Of a DNA stretch of 5,663 nucleotides, positions 1 through 5,538 are shown in pieces. The notes below the pieces were generated by a model. That model had not been told where the DNA came from. It searched no databases and saw only the letters and a program-made list of their open reading frames with translations. Both the position numbers and the translations under genes were made by a program. Numbering within the stretch: position 1 is the first letter of the stretch; every line of letters starts with the position of its first letter. The stretch is taken from contig CALZIH010000201.1 of NCBI GenBank assembly GCA_945787305.1, positions 1 to 5,663 of the forward strand. The letters are read 5' to 3'. The stretch is from an uncultured Desulfobulbaceae bacterium. GTDB lineage: Bacteria; Desulfobacterota; Desulfobulbia; Desulfobulbales; Desulfobulbaceae.

Positions 1-240
1 GGTGCCATCTGTACCCGTGACGTGATTATGCTTACTCCGGACGATAACCTTTATGATGCCATGCAGCTTTTTGACGTGAAGGGAATTGATGAGATACCGG
101 TTGTGGAAAATTTGGAAGAACCCTGGGTTCTGGGCATGTTGAAACGACCGGATGTTATTGCCGCTTATAATCATGAGATTCTCAAACGCGGTATCAGTGA
201 GAAGGAAGAGACTATTCGCATGCTGTGCTCAACAACATAG
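1..240 (+). CDS. C-terminal CBS domain of a truncated protein, probably a ClC-type chloride channel
   Basis: The frame is open from the first base of the window and ends at TAG 238-240, so only the last 79 residues are present and the start lies outside. The visible part is one CBS domain: a D-V-I-M-L-T-P-D-D-N-L start, a central amphipathic helix (YDAMQLF), the hydrophobic strand DEIPVVEN, and the closing VLGMLKRPDVIAAYN. CBS pairs bind adenine nucleotides and regulate the protein they are attached to. The closing DVIAAYN followed by a short basic tail is typical of CBS domains at the end of prokaryotic ClC chloride channels or antiporters, which I recall rather than can prove here. Another CBS-bearing protein remains possible because no membrane part is in the window. 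The next gene begins 54 bases downstream in the same direction. Confidence 0.75.
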   Translation, partial: GAICTRDVIMLTPDDNLYDAMQLFDVKGIDEIPVVENLEEPWVLGMLKRPDVIAAYNHEILKRGISEKEETIRMLCSTT

Positions 241-294
241 ATGTGCCGATAGGTAAAGCGATGAATGGCATAAAAAAGAAACAGAGGTGTGTTT

Positions 295-711
295 GTGGTT
301 GAGGCGAGAATAAACTCACCTCCAGGAGCTGATGAGGGAGAATTTACAATCACCTTGTTTTCTTTCGGCTATAAGCACGGTGCGCCTGAGGCTGACATGG
401 TGTTTGATGTTCGTTTTTTGCCCAACCCTTACTGGGTTCCCGAGTTGAAGGAGCACAGTGGTCTTGAGGCAGATGTTGCCGCCCACGTCCTGGAAAATGG
501 TGTGGCAAAGGAGTTTCTGGTCCTGCTGAATCCGCTGTTGTCTTTCATGTGCCAAGAGCATGCCGCGGGCAAAAGACGAAAGCTTTTACTGGCTGTCGGT
601 TGCACCGGAGGCCGGCATCGTTCGGTAGCGGTAGTGGAATATCTGAAAAAAAATCTTGACGAAACCCGGTATAAAGTCAATGTTTTTCATCGGGATATAG
701 AAAAACAGTAA
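295..711 (+). CDS. Stand-alone RapZ C-terminal domain protein
   Basis: The 138-residue product matches the C-terminal domain of RapZ (YvcJ/YhbJ family). Landmarks are FSFGYKHGAPEADMVFDVRF at about 22-41, NPYWVPELKEHSG at about 44-56, GCTGGRHRSV at about 102-111 and the terminal HRDIEK. In full-length RapZ (about 285 residues) this half binds small RNAs and adapts RNase E, controlling glmS and amino-sugar synthesis. The N-terminal half, a P-loop nucleotide-binding domain, is absent: the in-frame sequence just upstream holds stops at 250, 262 and 271. The product is therefore a natural single-domain version, and its RNA role is inferred only. A GTG at 289 is also in frame, but AGAGG at 283-287 would lie only one base from it; the GTG at 295 has a normal 7-base spacing, so I prefer 295. 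It probably shares a transcript with the phasin-like gene 28 bases downstream. Confidence 0.85.
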   Translation: MVEARINSPPGADEGEFTITLFSFGYKHGAPEADMVFDVRFLPNPYWVPELKEHSGLEADVAAHVLENGVAKEFLVLLNPLLSFMCQEHAAGKRRKLLLAVGCTGGRHRSVAVVEYLKKNLDETRYKVNVFHRDIEKQ

Positions 712-739
712 GAAAACATTACGCCTGGAGGAAAGAGTC

Positions 740-1036
740 ATGATAGACCTGATAAAGGACGTCTTGTATACAGGAGTTGGGGCCGCGTTTTTAACCAAAG
801 AGAAGGTTGAAGAGCTCAAGAAAGAGTTGGTTGAAAAAGGCAACCTCTCGAAAGAAGAAGGGAAGCAGTTTGTTGATGATCTGCTTGGTAAATCAGAAAA
901 AGCAAAAGATGAACTGGAGCTTTGGATCAATAAGCGGGTGGAAGAACAAGTCAAACGGCTTAATCTTGCCACCAGCGATGAGGTTGCCGAACTGAGGCGC
1001 AAGGTCGAAGAACTGCAGGTGGCCATCAATAAGTAG
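740..1036 (+). CDS. Phasin-like small coiled-coil protein
   Basis: This 98-residue protein is highly charged and almost entirely predicted helix. An N-terminal amphipathic segment (VLYTGVGAAFLTKEKVEELK) is followed by a Lys/Glu-rich helix (EKGNLSKEEGKQF) and a C-terminal leucine-heptad stretch at about 75-95 (SDEVAELRRKVEELQ). This layout fits the phasin superfamily (PhaF/PhaI-like). Phasins coat polyhydroxyalkanoate granules in the cytoplasm, and short members in anaerobes often lack a proven granule role. The start is secure: GGAGG at 727-731 sits 8 bases before the ATG. No PHA synthase or depolymerase is in the window, so a PHA function is unproven. The small size and coiled coil could equally suit a general structural or chaperone-like partner. 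It lies between the RapZ-like gene and the ABC1 kinase, all in the same direction. Confidence 0.65.
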   Translation: MIDLIKDVLYTGVGAAFLTKEKVEELKKELVEKGNLSKEEGKQFVDDLLGKSEKAKDELELWINKRVEEQVKRLNLATSDEVAELRRKVEELQVAINK

Positions 1037-1042
1037 TACAAA

Positions 1043-1080
1043 GCATGCCTGTCTCGACATACCTGTCCCCCGACAGGGGC
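1043..1080 (+). other. Intergenic stem-loop with repeated CCTGTC
   Basis: CCTGTC at 1062-1067 pairs perfectly with GACAGG at 1072-1077 around a CCCC loop, giving a 6-bp GC-rich hairpin. A second copy of CCTGTC at 1048-1053 could compete for the same partner, and TGTC/GACA at 1050-1059 can form a small alternative stem. GCATGC at 1043-1048 is a further palindrome. The hairpin follows the phasin-like stop by 25 bases, as a terminator or mRNA-stabilising stem might. No T tract follows directly, so a classical Rho-independent terminator is not supported. Confidence 0.45.
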
Positions 1081-1145
1081 GGGTGTGTCAAACGTATTTT
1101 ATCTTACGGCTACAAGTAGTTTTATAACTTCCGGGAATTCTTCCA

Positions 1146-2846
1146 TTGTTCAGCATTCGAAATCTTGGTGCAATAGGCCGAACGTATCGGCACCTGAACC
1201 GCTATCATCGTATTTTACGGGTTCTCTTCAAGTACGGCTTCGCAGACCTGGTAGATCGACTCCATATCGACCAGTATCTGGAGTCCGGGCTACAGATGAT
1301 CAACCGCAAACCGCGCGATGAGCAGCTGCAACGCCTCTCCAGGCCGGAACGATTACGCATGGCCATGGAAGAACTGGGGCCTACTTTTGTCAAACTTGGC
1401 CAGCTCCTGTCTACCCGGCCTGATTTTATCCCACCTGAATATCTTTCCGAACTTGCCCAGCTACAGGATAAGGTGCCCTCTTTTTCCTACCAGGAAGTGG
1501 TGGAAATCTTTGTGGAAGAAACGGGAAAGTCTCCAGATGATCTTTTTTCCCATTTTAATCAGACTCCGCTTGCTGCGGCTTCTATTGCACAGGTTCACCG
1601 TGCCCGGCTGGAAGACGGTACCGAGGTTGTGGTCAAGGTACAGCGGCCCGGTATTGAAAATGTTATTGCCGTTGACCTGGAAATTATTGCCCATATAGCC
1701 GGCCTCATGGAGGAGCATCTTGAGGAGGTGCAGGGGCATCGACCCACCGCTATTGTCCATGAGTTTGCCCGCAGCCTGTCACGGGAAATTGATTTTACCA
1801 TTGAGTTAAGCAATATTCAGCGTTTTGCCCGACAGTTTCAGGGGCATACGGATATTCATGTCCCCGTCGTTTATCCACAGCTAAGCGATGAACGGATTCT
1901 TGTCCTGGAGTACATCGAAGGTGTTAAAAGTAATAATCTTCAATTATTGCAAAAGGAAGGCTGTGACCTGAAGGTCATTGCCGAGCGAGGCGCCAATCTG
2001 GTGATGGAGCAGATCTTTGTGCATGGTTTTTTTCATGCCGATCCCCATCCCGGCAATATCCTGGTGATGCCGGAGAATGTGATCTGTTTTGTTGATTTTG
2101 GTCAGATGGGTCGCCTCAGCCTGAAAGATAGAGAAGAGTTTACCGATCTGGTACAAAATCTTATAGCCGGCAATGAACGTAAGGTCACCGGTAGTGTGTT
2201 AAAACTGACCATTCAGCATGGTGAGGTGGATCGGGATCTTTTGAGCCGAGATCTTGGTGAGCTGATGGATCAGTATCTGTACAAACCCTTGGGCGAACTG
2301 GCAGCAGGAAAGATCTTGCAGGATCTGCTTGACCTTGTAACCCAACATAACCTTTCTTTGCAACCAAGCCTCTATCTGATGATGAAAGCGCTGAGCACGG
2401 TTGAGGGCGTTGGCCTGCAGCTGGATCCCGACCTGGAGTTAATCCTGCTTGCCGAACCCTTTATGCGCAGGATAAAGACCGGTCGAATGAAACCGCATCG
2501 AATGGTCGAAGAGCTGGGGGATACCGGCAGTGAATATCTGTCACTCCTCCGGGAGTTTCCTGAGGAGCTGCGCGCCATACTACAGCAACTTCGGCAGGGC
2601 AAAATGAAGCTGGAGTTTGAACATCTGGGCTTAAGGCCACTTGGCATAGCCCTTGACCGGGTATCAAACCGTATCGCTTTTTCCATTGTCCTGGCTGCAC
2701 AAATCATTGGCTCCTCCCTGATTGTCCTTTCTGATATACCGCCAAAATGGTACGGCATCCCAATCATTGGTCTGGTGGGGTTTCTGGTCGCCGGAATTAT
2801 GGGTTTTGGCTTACTGCTCTCCATCATACGGCACGGACGACTGTGA
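1146..2846 (+). CDS. ubiB: ABC1/UbiB-family atypical protein kinase (AarF-like)
   Basis: The 566-residue protein has the full ABC1/ADCK fold. The family-specific KxGQ motif is KLGQ at 83-86, followed by STRPDFIP. The Ala-rich nucleotide loop AAASIAQVH is at 143-151 and the VVVK lysine is K164. The ExD element REID is at 213-216. The catalytic loop HGFFHADPHPGN is at 293-304 (D299, N304), and the metal-binding VDFGQMG is at 316-322 (D317). Two C-terminal hydrophobic segments, about 510-527 and 537-559, look like membrane helices, as in UbiB. Family members are ATPases or kinases that support isoprenoid-quinone synthesis. In an anaerobe the partner would more likely be menaquinone, which is inference. 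The start is TTG: an in-frame TAA at 1125-1127 blocks extension, and GGGA at 1133-1136 gives a weak SD about 9 bases upstream. It converges with the selenoprotein gene, 22 bases apart. Confidence 0.93.
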   Translation: MFSIRNLGAIGRTYRHLNRYHRILRVLFKYGFADLVDRLHIDQYLESGLQMINRKPRDEQLQRLSRPERLRMAMEELGPTFVKLGQLLSTRPDFIPPEYLSELAQLQDKVPSFSYQEVVEIFVEETGKSPDDLFSHFNQTPLAAASIAQVHRARLEDGTEVVVKVQRPGIENVIAVDLEIIAHIAGLMEEHLEEVQGHRPTAIVHEFARSLSREIDFTIELSNIQRFARQFQGHTDIHVPVVYPQLSDERILVLEYIEGVKSNNLQLLQKEGCDLKVIAERGANLVMEQIFVHGFFHADPHPGNILVMPENVICFVDFGQMGRLSLKDREEFTDLVQNLIAGNERKVTGSVLKLTIQHGEVDRDLLSRDLGELMDQYLYKPLGELAAGKILQDLLDLVTQHNLSLQPSLYLMMKALSTVEGVGLQLDPDLELILLAEPFMRRIKTGRMKPHRMVEELGDTGSEYLSLLREFPEELRAILQQLRQGKMKLEFEHLGLRPLGIALDRVSNRIAFSIVLAAQIIGSSLIVLSDIPPKWYGIPIIGLVGFLVAGIMGFGLLLSIIRHGRL

Positions 2847-2868
2847 GTTGTCCGGACTATCACCTGCA

Positions 2869-3456
2869 TTACAATCGTCGCAGACGGAGAGAATTTCTCA
2901 AGGTAGAGGCCTTCTGCACCCCGCTTGCAATCACTTGTCCATCCACTGCAAAGGCTGGTACTGCGCGGACACCGATCCTTTTCGCCTTTTCCTGATCGCT
3001 CACCACCTCATTGGTATAGATGTTCTTCTTGAGTGCTGAGGACAAATCAGTTGCATCCAGGCCTACATCAACAGCCAGTTGTTCAAGTATTTCCTTGTTT
3101 CCTATATCAAGGCCAAACTGAAAAAAAGCCTTAAACAGTGCCAGATTATACTCCTCAAACCTGTTGTAGCTGCCTGCCCATTTCGCTGCTTCATGGGCCA
3201 GGCGTGAACGAGGTTGAAGAGGGGGGCGCTGTAGCGGCATACCCATGCGTTGTGCCAGGGGATAAACATGGTCACGCCATGCACTGGTCAGGTAATCACC
3301 TTGCGGGTCAAGAAGAGGGACGGGATCGGGACGAAGCTCAAAGGCCCGCCACCTAATGGTGACATCTGGTTCGAGCTGTTTGAGTTCTTGGAGAGCAGGC
3401 TCCGCCAGCCAACAAAAAGGTCAAAGGTAGTCTGAATAAACCTCAAGGTTTTTCAT
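2869..3456 (-). CDS. DsbA/FrnE-family selenoprotein with UPFC active site (TGA at codon 12 read as Sec)
   Basis: Reading from ATG at 3456-3454 gives 195 residues with one internal TGA (3423-3421, codon 12) before TAA at 2871-2869. The start reads M-K-N-L-E-V-Y-S-D-Y-L-(TGA)-P-F-C-W-L-A-E-P, so the TGA falls on the first catalytic Cys of the CPFC motif, with C15 as resolving Cys. The rest is a complete FrnE-like DsbA protein: WRAFELRPDPVP near 36-47, the helical insert QPRSRLAHEAAKWA near 81-94, and the cis-proline loop GVRAVPAF (P167) followed by VDGQVIASGVQ. There is no signal peptide, so it is probably a cytoplasmic thiol/selenol-disulfide oxidoreductase; its substrate is unknown. AGGAG at 3468-3464 is spaced 7 bases from the ATG. 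Coding features continue undisturbed on both sides of the TGA, and a SECIS-like hairpin follows it. A nonsense mutation or sequencing error is the alternative. Starting at the ATG at 3246 would lose the whole active site. Confidence 0.87.
3394..3410 (-). promoter_or_regulatory. Candidate bacterial SECIS hairpin just after the in-frame TGA
   Basis: Counting bases after the TGA on the - strand, G12-C26 and C13-G25 pair, U14 faces U24 unpaired, and G15-C23, G16-C22 and C17-G21 close a loop G18-G19-A20. G11-U27 can add a wobble pair. An unpaired U, then three base pairs, then an apical loop starting GG resembles the SelB-binding element of E. coli fdhF, and the 17-base distance from UGA to loop is within the known range. 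A competing fold, GGCU/AGCC with loop GGCGG, also exposes G residues. The stem is short and overlaps codons for the conserved W-L-A-E-P, so chance cannot be excluded by eye. Confidence 0.6.
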
Positions 3457-3463
3457 AGTAGTA

Positions 3464-3468
3464 CTCCT
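3464..3468 (-). promoter_or_regulatory. Ribosome binding site deciding the selenoprotein start
   Basis: AGGAG on the - strand lies 7 bases before the ATG at 3456. This strong site sits upstream of the TGA, so translation is set to begin before the stop codon, as expected for recoding and not for a gene that begins at the later ATG at 3246. Confidence 0.8.
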
Positions 3469-3485
3469 GCTGTTTGTATTATTGT

Positions 3486-3514
3486 CCTATATCGAGGCCG
3501 GCAGCAATGGACAA
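3486..3514 (-). promoter_or_regulatory. Possible sigma-70-type promoter for the selenoprotein gene
   Basis: On the - strand TTGTCC (3514-3509) and TATAGG (3491-3486) are separated by exactly 17 bases, in the 121-base gap between yceH and the selenoprotein start. Each hexamer matches consensus at four positions (TTGACA, TATAAT). The gap is long enough for the gene to be transcribed separately from yceH. A 10-base palindrome, GATATATATC at 3537-3546, lies just upstream and could be a protein site. This is only a pattern match. Confidence 0.35.
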
Positions 3515-3577
3515 GTCATTTTTCATTTCTGACAACGATATATATCACGCTATTCTTCTTTTTATAGGTGCAGGCAT

Positions 3578-4231
3578 TTAGTCAAATTGAGATCTGAATT
3601 CGTTGAAGGATTCTTTCAGTTCTTCCAGTTCCTCCCGTAAACGATTCACTTCCTCCTCAAGGGCCGTGATTTTTTCATTACCAACACGAACTTTGACAGT
3701 GGCCGGTTCTGTCACCGCACTACCACCATCTTCAGGTTGCTCCGGTTTCCCTGATAACAGGTGGGCGAAACGGGACTCCTTGCGTCCCGGCAGTTTTGCC
3801 AATTTCAGAACCAAGCCCATGTCGTCCAGGCGTTGTAGTGTCTCCTCCACTTCAGATAAATCATCGAAAGTATACATCCGCTCAGAGCGCCCCCTGAGCT
3901 CGCCCACAGTCTGGGGTCCACGCAACAAAAGCAGACAGAGCAGCGCAGATTCACGCCCTATCAGGTTGCATTTTTTATCTATCATATGTGCGTATTTTGG
4001 GACCCGCCCCGAATCACTCTGCCATGCCAGGTGTTTTTCTTTCAAATCATCCAGGGCCATAACCACTGTTTGTTCATCAAACGAAACCACAGGGTTCCTG
4101 TTGGATTTCTGATTGCAGGCATTCAGGAGGGCGTTCAGGGAAAGGGGATAATACTCCGGGGTCGCCATTTCTTTTTCCATCAAACACCCCAATACCCGTG
4201 TTTCTATTTCATTGAGTTCAATATCTATCAT
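3578..4231 (-). CDS. yceH: YceH family protein (DUF480), tandem winged-helix
   Basis: The 217-residue product has the hallmark of the YceH/UPF0502 family: an N-terminal E-x-R-V-L-G-C-L-M-E-K-E block at about 10-21, then YYPLSLNALLNACNQKSNRN at about 27-46, and a second winged-helix region with LIGRESALLCLLLLRGPQTVGELRGR at about 90-115. The tail (about 185-215) is a Glu/Leu-rich coiled coil (EEEVNRLREELEELKE). The family is widespread in proteobacteria; the fold suggests DNA binding or a regulatory role, but the function is not established. The start is supported by GGAG at 4243-4240, 8 bases before the ATG. It lies upstream of the selenoprotein gene on the same strand and diverges from the nitroreductase gene. 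Length is normal for the family. Confidence 0.93.
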   Translation of the reverse strand: MIDIELNEIETRVLGCLMEKEMATPEYYPLSLNALLNACNQKSNRNPVVSFDEQTVVMALDDLKEKHLAWQSDSGRVPKYAHMIDKKCNLIGRESALLCLLLLRGPQTVGELRGRSERMYTFDDLSEVEETLQRLDDMGLVLKLAKLPGRKESRFAHLLSGKPEQPEDGGSAVTEPATVKVRVGNEKITALEEEVNRLREELEELKESFNEFRSQFD

Positions 4232-4274
4232 GCAATCATCTCCATAAATAATAATCCGCCGTTGGTTTCCTACC

Positions 4275-4305
4275 TTGACGGCTAAAATATATTGTTAAAA
4301 ATAAT
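4275..4305 (+). promoter_or_regulatory. Possible promoter for the nitroreductase gene in the divergent spacer
   Basis: TTGACG at 4275-4280 matches five of six -35 positions, and AATAAT at 4300-4305 matches five of six -10 positions, but the 19-base spacer is longer than ideal. The whole 4232-4398 spacer is AT-rich and must also hold a yceH promoter on the other strand, which I could not place. TGTTAACA at 4305-4312 and ATATCAGATAT at 4332-4342 are palindromes that might be operator sites. Confidence 0.35.
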
Positions 4306-4398
4306 GTTAACAGGCTGGTTTTTATATTACCATATCAGATATCATCCGACAGTTTTGAAAAGGTAAAAAACATTGGATAAAAGGGAGGAGGGCAGGCC

Positions 4399-4917
4399 AT
4401 GAACCAGCAACTTGATTTTATTTTCAGCCGCAGAAGTGTACGAAAATATGAGAACAGGGAAGTGCCTGATCACATGCTTCAGGATCTGCTTGAGGCAGCC
4501 ATGGCCGCCCCGTCAGCGGTCGCCAAAGACCCCTGGCACTTTATCGTCGTAAAGGCAAGAAAGACCATGGATAACATGGCCGATGTGCTCCCCCATGGGC
4601 AGATGTTGCGCCAGGCAACGGCGGCCATGGTCGTCTGCGGTGATATTACCCGGGCGCACACGGAACACGAATCCTACATGCTCCAGGACCTGAGCGCAGC
4701 AGTGGAGAACATTCTGCTGGCTGCCAACGCCCTTGGCCTGGGCACCTGCTGGCTTGGAGTGCATCCCCGGCCGGAGAGAATGGAAGGCATCAAAAGGCTG
4801 TTTAACCTGCCAGATAGCATCATTCCGATGTGTGGAATTGCAATCGGCTGGCCCAAGGACCCGCCCGCTGCCCGAACTCGCTTTAGCCCTGATAAAGTTC
4901 ACTGGGAAAAATGGTAG
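4399..4917 (+). CDS. Nitroreductase-family flavoprotein
   Basis: The 172-residue product is a compact member of the NADH oxidase/nitroreductase superfamily. It starts with the FMN-phosphate-binding RRSVRKYENREV at 11-22, followed by AAMAAPSAVAKDPWHFIVV at 33-51, the dimer helix QDLSAAVENILLAANALGLG at 96-115, CWLGVHP at 117-123 and the glycine-rich IIPMCGIAIGWP at 141-152. Such enzymes use FMN and NAD(P)H to reduce nitro compounds, quinones or other small acceptors in the cytoplasm, usually as homodimers; the natural substrate cannot be told from sequence. No ferredoxin domain is fused. The start is clear: GGGAGGAGGG at 4383-4392 sits 6 bases before the ATG. It is transcribed divergently from yceH and ends one base before the stop of the opposing hydrolase gene. 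Confidence 0.93.
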   Translation: MNQQLDFIFSRRSVRKYENREVPDHMLQDLLEAAMAAPSAVAKDPWHFIVVKARKTMDNMADVLPHGQMLRQATAAMVVCGDITRAHTEHESYMLQDLSAAVENILLAANALGLGTCWLGVHPRPERMEGIKRLFNLPDSIIPMCGIAIGWPKDPPAARTRFSPDKVHWEKW

Positions 4918-4918
4918 T

Positions 4919-5389
4919 TTACTGTGCCAGCAGGTCCTGCCAATCAAGAAACCGGAAGGTCTTCTTCAACAGGTGATCGTCTTCCGACAGGTGGACGCTC
5001 AGGTTTGTAAAGGCCGCTTGTGCTCTAGGGATTACTTGATCCGGCGGACAGATATCATCCTGGGTGCCAATATACAGAGTTGCCGATACAGAGGAGGACT
5101 GGCCAATATATTTGTCAAATTCGGAAAAATTCAAGGCTGGGGCAAACAGAATAACCTTCTTCACCCTTTGTTCATGCTTTAATGCAAAGATAGAAGCCAT
5201 CAAGCCGCCGTAACTCGAACCGGCCAGTACCAGGTTATTCTGGCCGGAAAGAATCGTGTGCAGCTTACTCATCCTCTCATCCAGGCTACCAGGGAAATCC
5301 GGTACCAGAACTTCGGGATGATGTTTATTCAACCAATTTCCTTTGGTCCCTTTACTGGAACTTTCCAAGCCGTGGATAAATATTTTCAT
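4919..5389 (-). CDS. Small alpha/beta hydrolase (YqiA/UPF0227-like)
   Basis: The 156-residue protein opens with the strand and oxyanion-hole motif MKIFIHGLESSSKGTKG (1-17). It carries a nucleophile elbow GSSYGG at 57-62 (Ser59), a likely acid in GTQDDICPP (D111 or D112) and a histidine in SEDDHL (H139), so a full Ser-Asp-His triad is present. It is short for the fold and has no visible lid domain, like YqiA-type esterases. It has no signal peptide and is probably a cytoplasmic esterase or thioesterase of unknown substrate. The SD is poor (GTGAG about 5 bases before ATG 5389), but the N-terminus begins naturally at the first strand. A good -10 element lies about 36 bases upstream. It converges with the nitroreductase gene at one base distance. 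Confidence 0.85.
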   Translation of the reverse strand: MKIFIHGLESSSKGTKGNWLNKHHPEVLVPDFPGSLDERMSKLHTILSGQNNLVLAGSSYGGLMASIFALKHEQRVKKVILFAPALNFSEFDKYIGQSSSVSATLYIGTQDDICPPDQVIPRAQAAFTNLSVHLSEDDHLLKKTFRFLDWQDLLAQ

Positions 5390-5420
5390 AGAATCTCACA
5401 ATTCATCTATAGGGCGATGA

Positions 5421-5438
5421 GTGAATTATAACGTTCAC
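5421..5438 (-). promoter_or_regulatory. Candidate -10 element within an inverted repeat, upstream of the hydrolase gene
   Basis: On the - strand a perfect TATAAT (5430-5425) lies about 36 bases before the hydrolase ATG, with no convincing -35 at 16-18 bases upstream. It is enclosed by GTGAA at 5438-5434 and TTCAC at 5425-5421, an inverted repeat of 5-bp arms with an 8-base centre. A protein bound there would block the promoter, but this is inferred from symmetry only. Confidence 0.4.
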
Positions 5439-5538
5439 CTTACTGTAATTGTTTTTATTCCATTTCTTGCCACTGCGATATTGAGTTGCAACCGCAAAAG
5501 GCTACCTGGGATCTGTAGGATTAGGTTTAAACAATCAA

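Noticed and set aside
586..1041. Open frame on the - strand across the RapZ-like and phasin-like genes
   Set aside because: Its Ser-rich composition is what reverse reading of Lys/Glu-rich helices gives; both + strand genes have clear motifs and SD sites.
1100..1128. TATAAC at 1123-1128 as a ubiB promoter
   Set aside because: The -35 is very poor and the expected start would fall at or after the ribosome binding region, leaving almost no leader.
2372..2869. Long open frame on the - strand opposite the end of ubiB
   Set aside because: It is antisense to a strongly supported ABC1 kinase, its product is Ser/Arg/Pro-rich without family features, and it has no supporting context.
2869..3246. A separate 125-residue gene starting at the ATG at 3246
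   Set aside because: It would begin inside the helical insert of the DsbA fold and lack the first strand and active site. No good SD precedes that ATG.
2869..3456. Calling the DsbA-like gene a pseudogene with a nonsense mutation
   Set aside because: The only stop is a TGA at precisely the redox-active Cys position; the rest of the frame, the SD and the family motifs are intact and a SECIS-like hairpin follows. A random nonsense mutation landing there is much less likely.
3603..4112. Open frame on the + strand opposite yceH
   Set aside because: It is a Ser-rich mirror of the YceH coding sequence with no recognisable motif; YceH is unmistakable on the - strand.
4733..5182. Open frame on the + strand running from within the nitroreductase gene into the hydrolase gene
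   Set aside because: It overlaps two well-supported genes in other frames and shows no domain.
5390..5538. Rho-independent terminator after the decarboxylase-like gene
   Set aside because: Only weak stems (for example CTAC/GTAG and the TTGCAA palindrome) are visible and none is followed by a T tract on the - strand.
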